From the NCBI GenBank assembly GCA_002389665.1, contig DGNO01000006.1, positions 287,842 to 351,841 of the forward strand: a stretch of DNA of 64,000 nucleotides, written 5' to 3'. Each line of letters begins with the position of its first letter. The first letter of the stretch is position 1. The notes beneath the pieces are model-generated. The model did not search any database, had not been told where the DNA came from, and saw only the letters and a program-made list of their open reading frames with translations. Both the position numbers and the translations under genes were made by a program. The stretch is from Rhodobiaceae bacterium UBA4490 (GTDB taxonomy: Bacteria; Pseudomonadota; Alphaproteobacteria; Parvibaculales; Parvibaculaceae). Positions 17,780 to 25,983 of this stretch are shown here, piece by piece.

Positions 17780-20140
17780 ATGGTCAAGTTTTTGGAAGCC
17801 TTAGTCTTCAAGACACGCGCGCTCATTCTCGCGTGTCTTGCCGTATTCACGGTGATTTGCGGCTACTCAGCCGTGCAGCTGAGTTTGGATGCGGGCTTCG
17901 ACAAGCAGCTGCCCAACGGGCACGAGTACATCCAGACGTTCCAGGAATATCGTGAGAAGCTTTTCGGCTCGAACCGCATCATCGTGGTTCTGGAAGCCAA
18001 GGAAGGCTCGATCTGGAACAAGGAATTTTTCCAGACATACAAGAATCTCACGGACGACATTTTCTTCCTGCCCGGCGTCGCCCGTCACACCGTGACGAGC
18101 CTTTGGACCCCGAACACCCGTTACCTTGAAATTACCGAAGAAGGGATCCGGGCCGACGACGTGATCGGCGGGACGGTGACCGCCGAGACGATGACCGAGG
18201 ACGACCTCGGTAACATCGAAAACAACGTCATTCGCGGCGGCTTCGTCGGCCGCCTGGTCGCGGAAGATTTCACGGCGGCGATGATCACCGCCGAGCTTCT
18301 GGAATATAACCCGCAGACCCAGAAGAAACTCGACTATTTCGATCTGGCCGCGAAGCTGGAGAAAGAAATCCGCTCCAAGTATGAAGTCGAAGGCGGGGAC
18401 TACAATGTCCGCATCATCGGCTTTGCCAAACTGATCGGCGACATTGCCGACGGGGCGCAGACGGTGGTGATCTTCTTCATCGCCGCCTTCATTCTGACGG
18501 TGCTGTCGGTTTACCTCTATTCGCGCTCTGCGATCCTGACCTTCCTGCCGCTCTTCTGTTCTCTGACCTCGCTGGTCTGGCAGTTCGGCATTCTGCACTT
18601 CCTTGGCTACGGGCTCGACCCGCTGGCTATTCTCGTGCCCTTCCTCGTCTTTGCCATCGGGGTGAGCCACGGGGTGCAGCAGATCAACCTGATCACGGCG
18701 GAAATCAGCCGCGGGGCGAATGCCGAAGAAGCGGCCCGCTCGAGCTTCTCGGGTCTTCTGATCCCCGGCACCATGGCGCTGGTGACGGACCTTGTGGGTT
18801 TCGGCACGCTTTACATGATCGAAATTCAGATGATCCAGGAACTGGCCATCACCGCCTCTATCGGTGTGGCGCTGAAGATCATCACCAACCTTCTCATGCT
18901 GCCCATCCTGGCAAGCTACTTCACCTTCGATGAAGGCTTTGCCGGCCGCGTGGCCCGCGCCCGCGAATTCCGCATGAAGATCATGAACGTGCTGGGCAAT
19001 ATCGCGAACCCGAAAACGGCGGTCGTGACCTTCCTCATCTCTGTGACGCTCTTCGTGGTGGCAGTAATCGAAAGCCAGAACCGGCATGTGGGCGCGCTGC
19101 ACCCCGGCTCGCCGGAACTGAAAGACGATGCCCGCTATAATGTCGACTCCAACGTCATTGCCGGCAAGTTCGCGCTCGGCCTCAACCTCTTGACCGTGGT
19201 TGTGGAGACGCCGTCCGAATCCTGTATCAAATATCCTTACATGGAATATTTGAACCGCTTCTCCTGGTACATGCAGAACGTGGATGGCGTATCGCTGGTT
19301 CTCTCGCTGCCTTATGCGGCCAAGAACTCGTCTTCGGGCTGGAACGAAGGGAACCTGAAATGGCGGGCGCTGCCGCGCAATCAGTTCGCGCTGGTGCAGG
19401 CCGTGGGCCCCGTGCCGCCTTCGACGGGTCTTCTCAATCAGGACTGCTCGGTGCTCTCGCAGTTGATCTTCCTGGAAGACTCGAAAGCGACGACGATCGA
19501 AACGGCGGTCGAGGCGGTGAAAGAATACCGTGCCGAGAACCCGCTTGAAGGTGTCACGATCCGTCTTGCCTCGGGCAATATGGGCGTGCAGGCCGCAGTG
19601 AACGATGCCATCGAGGAAGCCGAGCTTCCGATGATCCTCTGGGTCTATGTGGCGATCGTAGCGCTGGTGATCCTGACCTACCGCGACTGGCGCGCGACGG
19701 TGGCCTGTACGGTGCCGCTGACCTTCGCCACGTTCTTCGGCTACTGGTTCATGGAGATCCTGCAGATCGGCCTGACGGTGGCGACGCTGCCGGTGATCGT
19801 GCTGGCGGTCGGCCTTGGCGTGGACTACGCGTTCTATATCTACAACCGCGTGCAGTTCCACCTGGCCGAAGGGTTCAATGTGACGGATGCCTACAAGCAG
19901 ACGCTGCATGAAACCGGCATGGCCGTGGTCTTCACCGCCATCACCATGGCGATCGGTGTGTCGACCTGGACCTTCTCGCCGCTGAAATTCCAGGCGGATA
20001 TGGGCCTGCTGCTGACCTTCATGTTCATGACCAACATGATCATGGCGATCACCACGCTACCTTCCATCGCGGTGATCCTGGACATGGTCTTCCCGCGCAA
20101 AAAGCCGGTGAAAGCGCCGTCCGGCGCGCTCGCCCACTAA
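17780..20140 (+). CDS. RND superfamily transporter (MMPL/SSD type)
   Basis: 786 residues with the twofold RND plan: one helix at ~15-35, a large extracytoplasmic loop (~40-225), five helices (~230-390), a helix at ~415, a second loop (~435-625) and five more helices (~630-770). The second half contains GLGVDYAFYIYNR, the conserved proton-relay GxxxDY motif, and the first half GVSHGVQQIN at the same place. It is shorter than AcrB and belongs with MMPL/HpnN-like exporters of lipids and other hydrophobic compounds. No adaptor or outer-membrane partner follows, and the lipoproteins often encoded beside such carriers are absent. AGGAAACGGGATAGGTCC precedes the ATG. Confidence 0.85.
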   Translation: MVKFLEALVFKTRALILACLAVFTVICGYSAVQLSLDAGFDKQLPNGHEYIQTFQEYREKLFGSNRIIVVLEAKEGSIWNKEFFQTYKNLTDDIFFLPGVARHTVTSLWTPNTRYLEITEEGIRADDVIGGTVTAETMTEDDLGNIENNVIRGGFVGRLVAEDFTAAMITAELLEYNPQTQKKLDYFDLAAKLEKEIRSKYEVEGGDYNVRIIGFAKLIGDIADGAQTVVIFFIAAFILTVLSVYLYSRSAILTFLPLFCSLTSLVWQFGILHFLGYGLDPLAILVPFLVFAIGVSHGVQQINLITAEISRGANAEEAARSSFSGLLIPGTMALVTDLVGFGTLYMIEIQMIQELAITASIGVALKIITNLLMLPILASYFTFDEGFAGRVARAREFRMKIMNVLGNIANPKTAVVTFLISVTLFVVAVIESQNRHVGALHPGSPELKDDARYNVDSNVIAGKFALGLNLLTVVVETPSESCIKYPYMEYLNRFSWYMQNVDGVSLVLSLPYAAKNSSSGWNEGNLKWRALPRNQFALVQAVGPVPPSTGLLNQDCSVLSQLIFLEDSKATTIETAVEAVKEYRAENPLEGVTIRLASGNMGVQAAVNDAIEEAELPMILWVYVAIVALVILTYRDWRATVACTVPLTFATFFGYWFMEILQIGLTVATLPVIVLAVGLGVDYAFYIYNRVQFHLAEGFNVTDAYKQTLHETGMAVVFTAITMAIGVSTWTFSPLKFQADMGLLLTFMFMTNMIMAITTLPSIAVILDMVFPRKKPVKAPSGALAH

Positions 20141-20159
20141 GCGGGAAACGGACCGGGTG

Positions 20160-20175
20160 TTTGATCCCGATCAAA
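20160..20175. promoter_or_regulatory. FNR/FixK-type anaerobox
   Basis: TTTGATC-CC-GATCAAA, a perfect palindrome that contains the full TTGAT-N4-ATCAA consensus bound by FNR, FnrL and FixK regulators. It lies 20 bases after the RND gene and 152 bases before terB. An FNR-type gene occurs in the same window at 46311. Confidence 0.6.
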
Positions 20176-20190
20176 ACAAGTGTTGAGATG

Positions 20191-20223
20191 ACGCCGCCGA
20201 GGGACATTTGCCTTCGGCGGCGT
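20191..20223 (+). terminator. Stem-loop after the RND transporter gene
   Basis: 13-bp stem (ACGCCGCCGAGG paired to CCTTCGGCGGCGT, one G-U pair), 7-base loop, followed by TATCATTT. The U-tract is weak, so it may be a terminator or a leader structure of the downstream terB transcript. Confidence 0.55.
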
Positions 20224-20326
20224 TATCATTTCCGGGCCGGGACAAGAACGCGGCCAGCACGGGTAAGCACAGGCAGCGCTGCCGGCTGGGCTGGGCGGCA
20301 AGGGCCCCGCAAAAGGAGGAACGCAT

Positions 20327-20782
20327 ATGTTGGACCGTATCTTGAATTTCATTGCCCGGGGACCGGCCGCGCCCGCCCCGCAATTGGAAAGCGCCGCAAC
20401 CCGGCGCGAGCTGGCGGCGGCGGCCTTGATGGTCGAGGCGGCGCGGCTCGATAAAAGCTTCGATGCCGCCGAGCGTGCGGCGATCATCCGTGTGGTGAAA
20501 GAGCGCTTCAGCCTGTCGCCGGAAGATGCGACCGAGCTTGTGGCAGTGGCCGAACAGGCCGAGCGGCGCAATTACGACCCCTGGGTCTTCGTCGAGACGG
20601 TGAAACGGTCTTTCTCCGAGGAAGAGAAAAAGGACCTTCTAAAGGCGCTCTGGGAAGTCGCCTATGCCGATGGAGGGCTGCATAAGTTCGAAAGCTATCT
20701 CGTCAATCACGTCTCCAAGCAATTGGAGCTGACCAAGGAAGATTGCGAGACCGCTCGTAAAGCGGCCGAACAAGCCGCCTGA
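20327..20782 (+). CDS. TerB-like (tellurite resistance) helical protein
   Basis: 151 residues, all helical, cytoplasmic. It has the TerB/DjlA-type domain: ELAAAALMVEAARLDKSFDA at ~25-44 and LLKALWEVAYADGGLHKFES at ~104-123 show the paired acidic metal-binding turns (D-x-s-F-D / D-G-G-L-h). Stand-alone TerB proteins of this length are common in alphaproteobacteria and are associated with membrane stress rather than proven tellurite resistance. AAAGGAGG precedes the ATG by 8 bases. A perfect FNR-type box lies upstream, so oxygen control is possible. No other ter genes are nearby. Confidence 0.85.
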   Translation: MLDRILNFIARGPAAPAPQLESAATRRELAAAALMVEAARLDKSFDAAERAAIIRVVKERFSLSPEDATELVAVAEQAERRNYDPWVFVETVKRSFSEEEKKDLLKALWEVAYADGGLHKFESYLVNHVSKQLELTKEDCETARKAAEQAA

Positions 20783-20830
20783 AGGGCCGCATCTGTATAA
20801 CCGGCGCAAATCCGCCAATCGGGACGAAAG

Positions 20831-20862
20831 AAGGAGAGGCGGTGCCTCTCCTTTTGTTTTTT
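20831..20862 (+). terminator. Rho-independent terminator of terB
   Basis: Stem AAGGAGAGGC / GCCTCTCCTT with GGT loop, then TTGTTTTTT. It separates terB from the katA promoter, whose first operator begins at the end of the T-run. Confidence 0.88.
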
Positions 20863-20875
20863 AGAATTATTATAA
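20861..20875. promoter_or_regulatory. Fur-superfamily (PerR/Irr-like) operator 1 of katA
   Basis: TTAGAATTATTATAA, an AT-rich palindrome differing at one position from the Bacillus PerR box (TTATAATNATTATAA) and at one from TTAGAA-N3-TTCTAA. It lies just upstream of the katA -35 element. Confidence 0.55.
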
Positions 20876-20881
20876 TATACC

Positions 20882-20910
20882 TTGACGCCCAGGCGCTCAC
20901 CTCTTACATT
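20882..20910 (+). promoter_or_regulatory. katA sigma-70 promoter
   Basis: TTGACG (20882-20887), 17-base spacer, TACATT (20905-20910). Both hexamers match at 4-5 of 6 positions with ideal spacing; transcription would start near 20917, about 30 bases before the katA ATG. Confidence 0.65.
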
Positions 20911-20923
20911 GGAATTGTTCTAA
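20909..20923. promoter_or_regulatory. Fur-superfamily (PerR/Irr-like) operator 2 of katA
   Basis: TTGGAATTGTTCTAA, one mismatch from TTAGAA-N3-TTCTAA. It overlaps the end of the -10 element and the expected transcription start, the classic place for a repressor; 48 bases separate it from operator 1. Confidence 0.55.
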
Positions 20924-20947
20924 ACAAAATTCCAAGGGGAATGAGCC

Positions 20948-22405
20948 ATGTCCGAGAAGCCGCGTTTGACGACCGCCGGCGGCGCGCCGGTCGCCGATAA
21001 TCAGAATTCCATGACGGCCGGTCCGCGCGGCCCGCTTTTGATGCAGGATGTGCATCTCATCGAGAAGCTCGCCCATTTCAACCGCGAGCGTATCCCCGAG
21101 CGCGTCGTTCATGCCAAAGGCTCGGGCGCCTTCGGCACCTTCACGGTGACGAACGACATTTCCAAATACACCAAGGCGAAGATTTTCGGCGAAGTAGGCA
21201 AGAAGACGGAAATGCTGGCGCGCTTTTCAACCGTTGCCGGGGAAGCGGGCGCGGCGGATGCCGAGCGCGACGTGCGCGGCTTCGCGCTCAAATTCTATAC
21301 CGAGGAAGGCAACTGGGATCTGGTCGGCAACAACACGCCGGTCTTCTTCATCCGCGATCCGCTGAAATTCCCCGACTTCATTCACTCGCAAAAGCGCGAT
21401 CCGAAAAGCCATTTGCGCTCCGGCACGATGCAGTGGGATTTCTGGTCTCATTCGCCCGAAAGCCTGCATCAGGTGACGATCCTCTTTTCCGAGCGCGGCC
21501 AGCCGAAAACGCTGCGCCATATGAACGGCTATGGCAGCCACACCTATTCTTTCATCAATCAAGAAAATGAACGCTTCTGGGTGAAGTTCCACTTCAAGAC
21601 CATGCAGGGCATCGAAACCAATAGCGGCGATGAAGTGGCAAAGCTCATCGGCGAGGACCGGGAAAGCCACCAGCGCGATCTCTTCACCTCGATCGAGAAG
21701 GGCGATTATCCCAAATGGCGGCTGATGGTGCAGATCATGCCCGAGGCTGAGGCGGAAAAGACCTGGTACAACCCCTTCGATCTCACCAAGGTCTGGCCGC
21801 ATGGCGATTATCCGCTCATCGAAGTCGGCATCATGGAACTCAACCGCAATCCGGAGAATTATTTCGCAGATATCGAGCAGGCTGCGTTCGAGCCCAATAA
21901 CACGGTGCCCGGCATCGGCTTCTCGCCGGACAAGATGCTGCAGTCGCGTCTCTTTGCCTATCAGGATGCGCACCGCTACCGGCTCGGCGTCAATTATACG
22001 CAGATCCCGGCCAACAAGCCGCGCTGCCCGGTGCATTCCTATCAGCGCGACGGGGCGATGCGGGTGGACGGCAATGGCGGGGCGGCGCCGGTCTATGAAC
22101 CCAACAGTTTCGGCGGGCCGGTGGATGCTGCGCGCTTCAAAGAACCGCCGCTGAAAATTTCCGGCGATGCGGATCATTACGATCACCGCGAAGGCAATGA
22201 TGATTACCGCCAGGCGGGCGATCTCTTCCGCCTGATGAACGAGGCGCAGAAGAAACATCTCCTCGACGCCATTGCCGGTGCCATGGACGGCGTGCCGGAA
22301 GAGATTCAGCGCCGCCAGATCGGCCATTTTCTGAAAGCCGACAAGGCTTACGGGGAAGGTGTCGCAAGCCGCCTCGGCATCCCGGTTGCAGACGCCGCCG
22401 AATAG
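20948..22405 (+). CDS. katA: Monofunctional haem catalase
   Basis: 485 residues, the small-subunit (clade 3) catalase size. The N-terminal thread [20 protein letters not shown] is followed by the active-site His in [13 protein letters not shown] and Asn in [11 protein letters not shown]. The proximal haem tyrosine lies in [14 protein letters not shown]. The C-terminal NADPH-binding region ([15 protein letters not shown] segment) is present. It disproportionates hydrogen peroxide in the cytoplasm. AAGGGGA lies 7 bases before the ATG at 20948. The promoter is framed by two operators of the PerR/Irr type, which argues for peroxide- or iron-dependent repression; no such regulator gene is adjacent. 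Confidence 0.96.
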   Translation: MSEKPRLTTAGGAPVADNQNSMTAGPRGPLLMQDVHLIEKLAHFNRERIPERVVHAKGSGAFGTFTVTNDISKYTKAKIFGEVGKKTEMLARFSTVAGEAGAADAERDVRGFALKFYTEEGNWDLVGNNTPVFFIRDPLKFPDFIHSQKRDPKSHLRSGTMQWDFWSHSPESLHQVTILFSERGQPKTLRHMNGYGSHTYSFINQENERFWVKFHFKTMQGIETNSGDEVAKLIGEDRESHQRDLFTSIEKGDYPKWRLMVQIMPEAEAEKTWYNPFDLTKVWPHGDYPLIEVGIMELNRNPENYFADIEQAAFEPNNTVPGIGFSPDKMLQSRLFAYQDAHRYRLGVNYTQIPANKPRCPVHSYQRDGAMRVDGNGGAAPVYEPNSFGGPVDAARFKEPPLKISGDADHYDHREGNDDYRQAGDLFRLMNEAQKKHLLDAIAGAMDGVPEEIQRRQIGHFLKADKAYGEGVASRLGIPVADAAE

Positions 22406-22457
22406 GTTTGGCTAATCAAAGAGCAGGCGCCGGTTCCAAGCCATAAGGCGCCTCTTG

Positions 22458-22494
22458 AAGCCCGTGACCCTCCAGCTCCCTGGGTCACGGGCTT
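22458..22494. terminator. Bidirectional terminator between katA and the autotransporter gene
   Basis: 13-bp perfect stem AAGCCCGTGACCC / GGGTCACGGGCTT with an 11-base loop, followed by TTCTTT. It serves the two convergent genes. Confidence 0.88.
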
Positions 22495-22502
22495 TTCTTT
22501 GC

Positions 22503-25097
22503 TCAGAACCGGTGCTGCAGGCGCAGGACCGCCGCCGTTTCCTGGCGTCCTGCAATGTGATCGGCATCGCTCCGGTGGAACGTAAGCCCGGTCAGCCGCG
22601 TGCTCGGATCGATATCGAACCCGTAGGTTACCTCATACCGGGTCTCCTGGCCGGAAGGGCGCAGCGAGACGTCCTGATGGCGGGTGAGAATATCGCCGTT
22701 CCAGTCCCGCCAGACGGGCAGGTTGAGCGATGTCTGTCCGCCCGTGATGCGCAAGGGCTGCGAGACGGCAAGGCCGAGCGCATCGCCCTTTGAGAAGAGA
22801 TGCTCGCCGATAAGCCCGCCCGACATTTGCTGTGTCTTGACGTTGCCCACCGACGTGATGAGAGCGGAAGCCGCTCCGTCCACAACCGTCCAGCCATGAT
22901 GGTAGCTGCCGAGCACGGTCCAATGCTCATCGATTGCCGCTTCCGCGCGGATGCCGGCAAAGGCGGTGCGGGAGTCTTCACCAAGACCGAGCCCGCCGCG
23001 CGCGTCGGTGCCGAGCACCGTTCCGTCCTCGCTCATCGCCCCGCCATCGATCCCGATCGAGATGCCACCTGCGGGGCGCAGGGACAGCGTGGTGAAGGCG
23101 CCGAACCCATCAAAAGCCCGGTCCTCATTGCCCTCCCCTTCAAAGGAAAGAACGCCGATGCTGGCCTTCTCGCCGAGCGGCATTTCAAGGCCCGCCGAAT
23201 AGCCGTCCTCGGCAAAGCCCGCATAAGGCACCGAGAACATTTCAGGCCTATAGGCAAAGGCCGTTTGCGCGGCTTCAGGCGTAAGGCGGTTTAGAAACTG
23301 CCCGCTGCTCTGGTGAAACCCGGCACTGAACGTGCCGCCCCAGAGCGGGGTGTCGAGAAACGCCGCATCGATTTCAACGCCCGTGCCGAGCTGTGTGGAG
23401 CGGAAATCGAGATCGGCATCCCGCACCGAAATGGAAACGCCGCCGCCGCCCGGCAGCGCCGTTTGCGTGAGATCCGTTCGTTTGCCCAGCGATTGCAGCG
23501 TATCGAGCGCAGTGGTGACGGGCTCCTGGACGGCGACCCTGTCTCCCAGATTATAAAGAAAGGCCGCGCCGCCCTCATCGAAAGCGGCGATCCGTAGCCC
23601 GTCCAGCGCCTGTGTAAAAACATCGCCGAAGGCGCGCGAGGCGCTGAGCACGGTCTGCATGATGCCGGGGCCCGTGCCGCCATCATGCACATTGCCGCTG
23701 GCAAGCACTTGCACGCGGCCGATGGGGCTCGTCGCCGCATCGAGATCGAGAATGCCTTGGCCGTGGGAATTCGCGCTATAGCCGGCAAAGGACCGGTCGG
23801 CAGTGGTAAGAAGGCGGCTCACCGCCTCTTCCGGCGAAAGGCCGAGGCCTTCTACCACCAAAACGACGGCGCCGCTGACAAGCGGGGTCGCCATGGAAGT
23901 GCCGGAAAGATTGCCATAGGTGCTGGTGGGCACGGTGGAATAGATATTCGTGCCGGGCGCGGCCAGACAAAAAGCCTGCGCCTGCCCGCAGCCGACACTG
24001 ACGACCTGGTCGTTGCTGTTTACATTCGTCACCGCAAGCCAGCGGCCCATCAGGCGGCTGTCGACAAGCGGCATGCCGGAGGAAACATCGATGCCGCCAA
24101 GGGCGGGGTTGTTGGAAGCGGCAAAAACGATGACGCTGCCTCTGTCTTGCGCGCCGTCCATGGAGTTCAGAAAATTCTGCCAGTCCGAGGCTGTGCCGCC
24201 GACAACGCTGGCAAGCGCGCTGGCCGTGCTTTTGCCGCCTGCGATTTCCGCCTGTACGTCGGAGATGCGCGCATTATAGCCCCAGCTATTGCTGATGACC
24301 GTGGCGCCCAGAATACCGGCGCGGGTGAACTGCGCGGCGGACTGATCGAGCGTGCCGAACTGATAAAGCGCAAGGTTGGCATCGAATGCTGCCCCGTGCA
24401 TGCCGACATTGTCTTTCCGTGCTGCGGCGATGCCGGTCACGTGGGTGCCGTGCGTTTCGATCGGTATGGCGCCGGGCAGGGGATTGCCCGCCGCATTGAA
24501 CTGCACCTGAATTTTGCCGGAAAATTCAGGATGATTGAGCTGATAGCCGTCATCGAGAATGGCGATGGCGTGGCCCGCGCCTGTGTACCCCCGCGCGTAA
24601 GCATGGGCGAGATTGACCCGGTCATAGCCGCCATGGGCGAGATATTCGGAGGTGCGGAAAGCGTTGACGGCGGCCGGTGTCGCCGGGTCGGTGATGACAG
24701 AGCTGCCGCCGGAACTGCCGCCCCCGCCGCCATCATCCCCGCCGCCGCCCCCGCTCGCGCCGAGCGCCACAGCGCCGCCGACAACGGCAACTCCGCCGGC
24801 AATGGCTGCGACCGTGCCCGCGCCTATCCCGCCGGCGCTGGCGCTCGCCGCACCTGCCGCCCCTGTGCCGGGAGCGGCTTCTGCACGCTGCCGTCCCGCA
24901 GCGTTTTCAGGTTCTTCTCCGGCGCTGTCTTTTTCGATGCTGAAGGGGGCGGCAATGCGCCAATCGGGCGTGAATTGATTATTTGAGAACGGATTGCCTG
25001 CTTGCAGGTTCTGGACGGGCAATGCGCAAAGCGCGATTGCCGAGACGGTCAGGACGGCGCGCTGCGGGCCCCGCCTCCATAGATGCAGGTGCGGCAT
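22503..25097 (-). CDS. Autotransporter subtilisin-like serine protease
   Basis: 864 residues. A signal peptide (~1-35) ends near NLQAG. A Gly/Ala-rich spacer with GGGGGDD repeats (~85-135) leads to an S8 peptidase domain with Asp in AILDDGYQLNHPE, His in ETHGTHVTGIAAA and Ser in SGTSMATPLVSGAV, all catalytic residues present. After ~480 the sequence becomes a beta-rich autotransporter barrel ending in LRLQHRF, with the terminal Phe needed for BAM recognition. It is exported to the cell surface, perhaps self-cleaving. The ATG at 25097 has GAGGGAG upstream; another ATG at 25115 is less well placed. Monocistronic. Confidence 0.92.
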   Translation of the reverse strand: MPHLHLWRRGPQRAVLTVSAIALCALPVQNLQAGNPFSNNQFTPDWRIAAPFSIEKDSAGEEPENAAGRQRAEAAPGTGAAGAASASAGGIGAGTVAAIAGGVAVVGGAVALGASGGGGGDDGGGGGSSGGSSVITDPATPAAVNAFRTSEYLAHGGYDRVNLAHAYARGYTGAGHAIAILDDGYQLNHPEFSGKIQVQFNAAGNPLPGAIPIETHGTHVTGIAAARKDNVGMHGAAFDANLALYQFGTLDQSAAQFTRAGILGATVISNSWGYNARISDVQAEIAGGKSTASALASVVGGTASDWQNFLNSMDGAQDRGSVIVFAASNNPALGGIDVSSGMPLVDSRLMGRWLAVTNVNSNDQVVSVGCGQAQAFCLAAPGTNIYSTVPTSTYGNLSGTSMATPLVSGAVVLVVEGLGLSPEEAVSRLLTTADRSFAGYSANSHGQGILDLDAATSPIGRVQVLASGNVHDGGTGPGIMQTVLSASRAFGDVFTQALDGLRIAAFDEGGAAFLYNLGDRVAVQEPVTTALDTLQSLGKRTDLTQTALPGGGGVSISVRDADLDFRSTQLGTGVEIDAAFLDTPLWGGTFSAGFHQSSGQFLNRLTPEAAQTAFAYRPEMFSVPYAGFAEDGYSAGLEMPLGEKASIGVLSFEGEGNEDRAFDGFGAFTTLSLRPAGGISIGIDGGAMSEDGTVLGTDARGGLGLGEDSRTAFAGIRAEAAIDEHWTVLGSYHHGWTVVDGAASALITSVGNVKTQQMSGGLIGEHLFSKGDALGLAVSQPLRITGGQTSLNLPVWRDWNGDILTRHQDVSLRPSGQETRYEVTYGFDIDPSTRLTGLTFHRSDADHIAGRQETAAVLRLQHRF

Positions 25098-25224
25098 GTC
25101 ATCTCCCTCACACATACTCCTCGATGCATAAGGAAAACGGCTGACATTATTGTTTGTTCACGGAGGAGTGGAGAGGTTTCGAAAATGCAAAACCTCTCGC
25201 ACCTGCTTGCACGTTTGGGCAGGC

Positions 25225-25866
25225 CTAGCGCAGCGGGAACCCGACGGCTGCCTCCAGCTCTTCCAGCGCCTGCGCGGCGTTCAGCACCTTGATCGTGCGC
25301 ATGCCGAGCGCCTTGGCCGGTTTCAGGTTGATGCCGAGATCGTCGAGATAGACCGCATCGGCAGGTGTAACGCCAAGCTCCGAGCAGGCCATTTCATAAA
25401 TGCGCGGATCGGGCTTGCGGATGCCGATTTTCGAGCTTTCGATGACGTGGTCGAAAAGGTCCATGACTTCCTGCACGGCGGCGGCTTTATCCGCCGAGCG
25501 GGCCATGCCGGCGCCTTCCCCGGCGGAGACATTGTTGGTGATGCAGCCGACTTTAAACTTCGCCTTACAGCGTTTAAGCGCTTCGACCATTTCCGGGCGG
25601 ATGTCGCCGGCAAGCAGCTCGATGATCTGGCGGCCGCGAATGTCCGCGCCGAGCTGCTTGGCTTCGGCGGCGAATTTTTCGTCGAACTCATCAAGGGAAA
25701 TTTCGCTGCGCTCGAACAGCGCCCAGGCATTGGTGTCAGGATCGGTCGCATTGATCCGGCGGATGAAATCTTTTTCAAGCCCGAGCTCCGCCTCGAACCG
25801 GTTGAAGGCTTCAAAAGGGCTGGAGGTCAGAACGCCGCCGAAATCCCAGATCACCGCTTGCACCAT
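25225..25866 (-). CDS. HAD-superfamily phosphatase (HAD-IA)
   Basis: 213 residues. Motif I is IWDFGGVLTSSP: the nucleophilic Asp is present, but the usual second Asp (D-x-D) is Gly, as in the soluble-epoxide-hydrolase N-domain/YihX group of HAD phosphatases. Motif II is GCITNN, motif III the lysine in KIGIRKPDPRIY, motif IV YLDDLGINL. The cap between ~20 and ~90 is helical. It probably dephosphorylates a small metabolite. The start MVQAVIWDF at 25866 is taken because homology begins there; AGGAT lies upstream. Confidence 0.87.
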   Translation of the reverse strand: MVQAVIWDFGGVLTSSPFEAFNRFEAELGLEKDFIRRINATDPDTNAWALFERSEISLDEFDEKFAAEAKQLGADIRGRQIIELLAGDIRPEMVEALKRCKAKFKVGCITNNVSAGEGAGMARSADKAAAVQEVMDLFDHVIESSKIGIRKPDPRIYEMACSELGVTPADAVYLDDLGINLKPAKALGMRTIKVLNAAQALEELEAAVGFPLR

Positions 25867-25934
25867 GTCGTCTATCCTATGTCTGAAGGCCAATATCTGT
25901 TGGCGCGGACCCTAGCCGAAGCGCGGCAAAAGAA

Positions 25935-25958
25935 AAAGGGCGCCGCAGGGCGCCCTTT
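25935..25958 (-). terminator. Terminator of the parA-SPOR operon
   Basis: 10-bp stem AAAGGGCGCC / GGCGCCCTTT with GCAG loop; on the minus strand it is followed by a T-rich run. It lies 26 bases past the SPOR gene. Confidence 0.82.
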
Positions 25959-25983
25959 CCGTGATCCGGGGTGCGCAGGCCTT

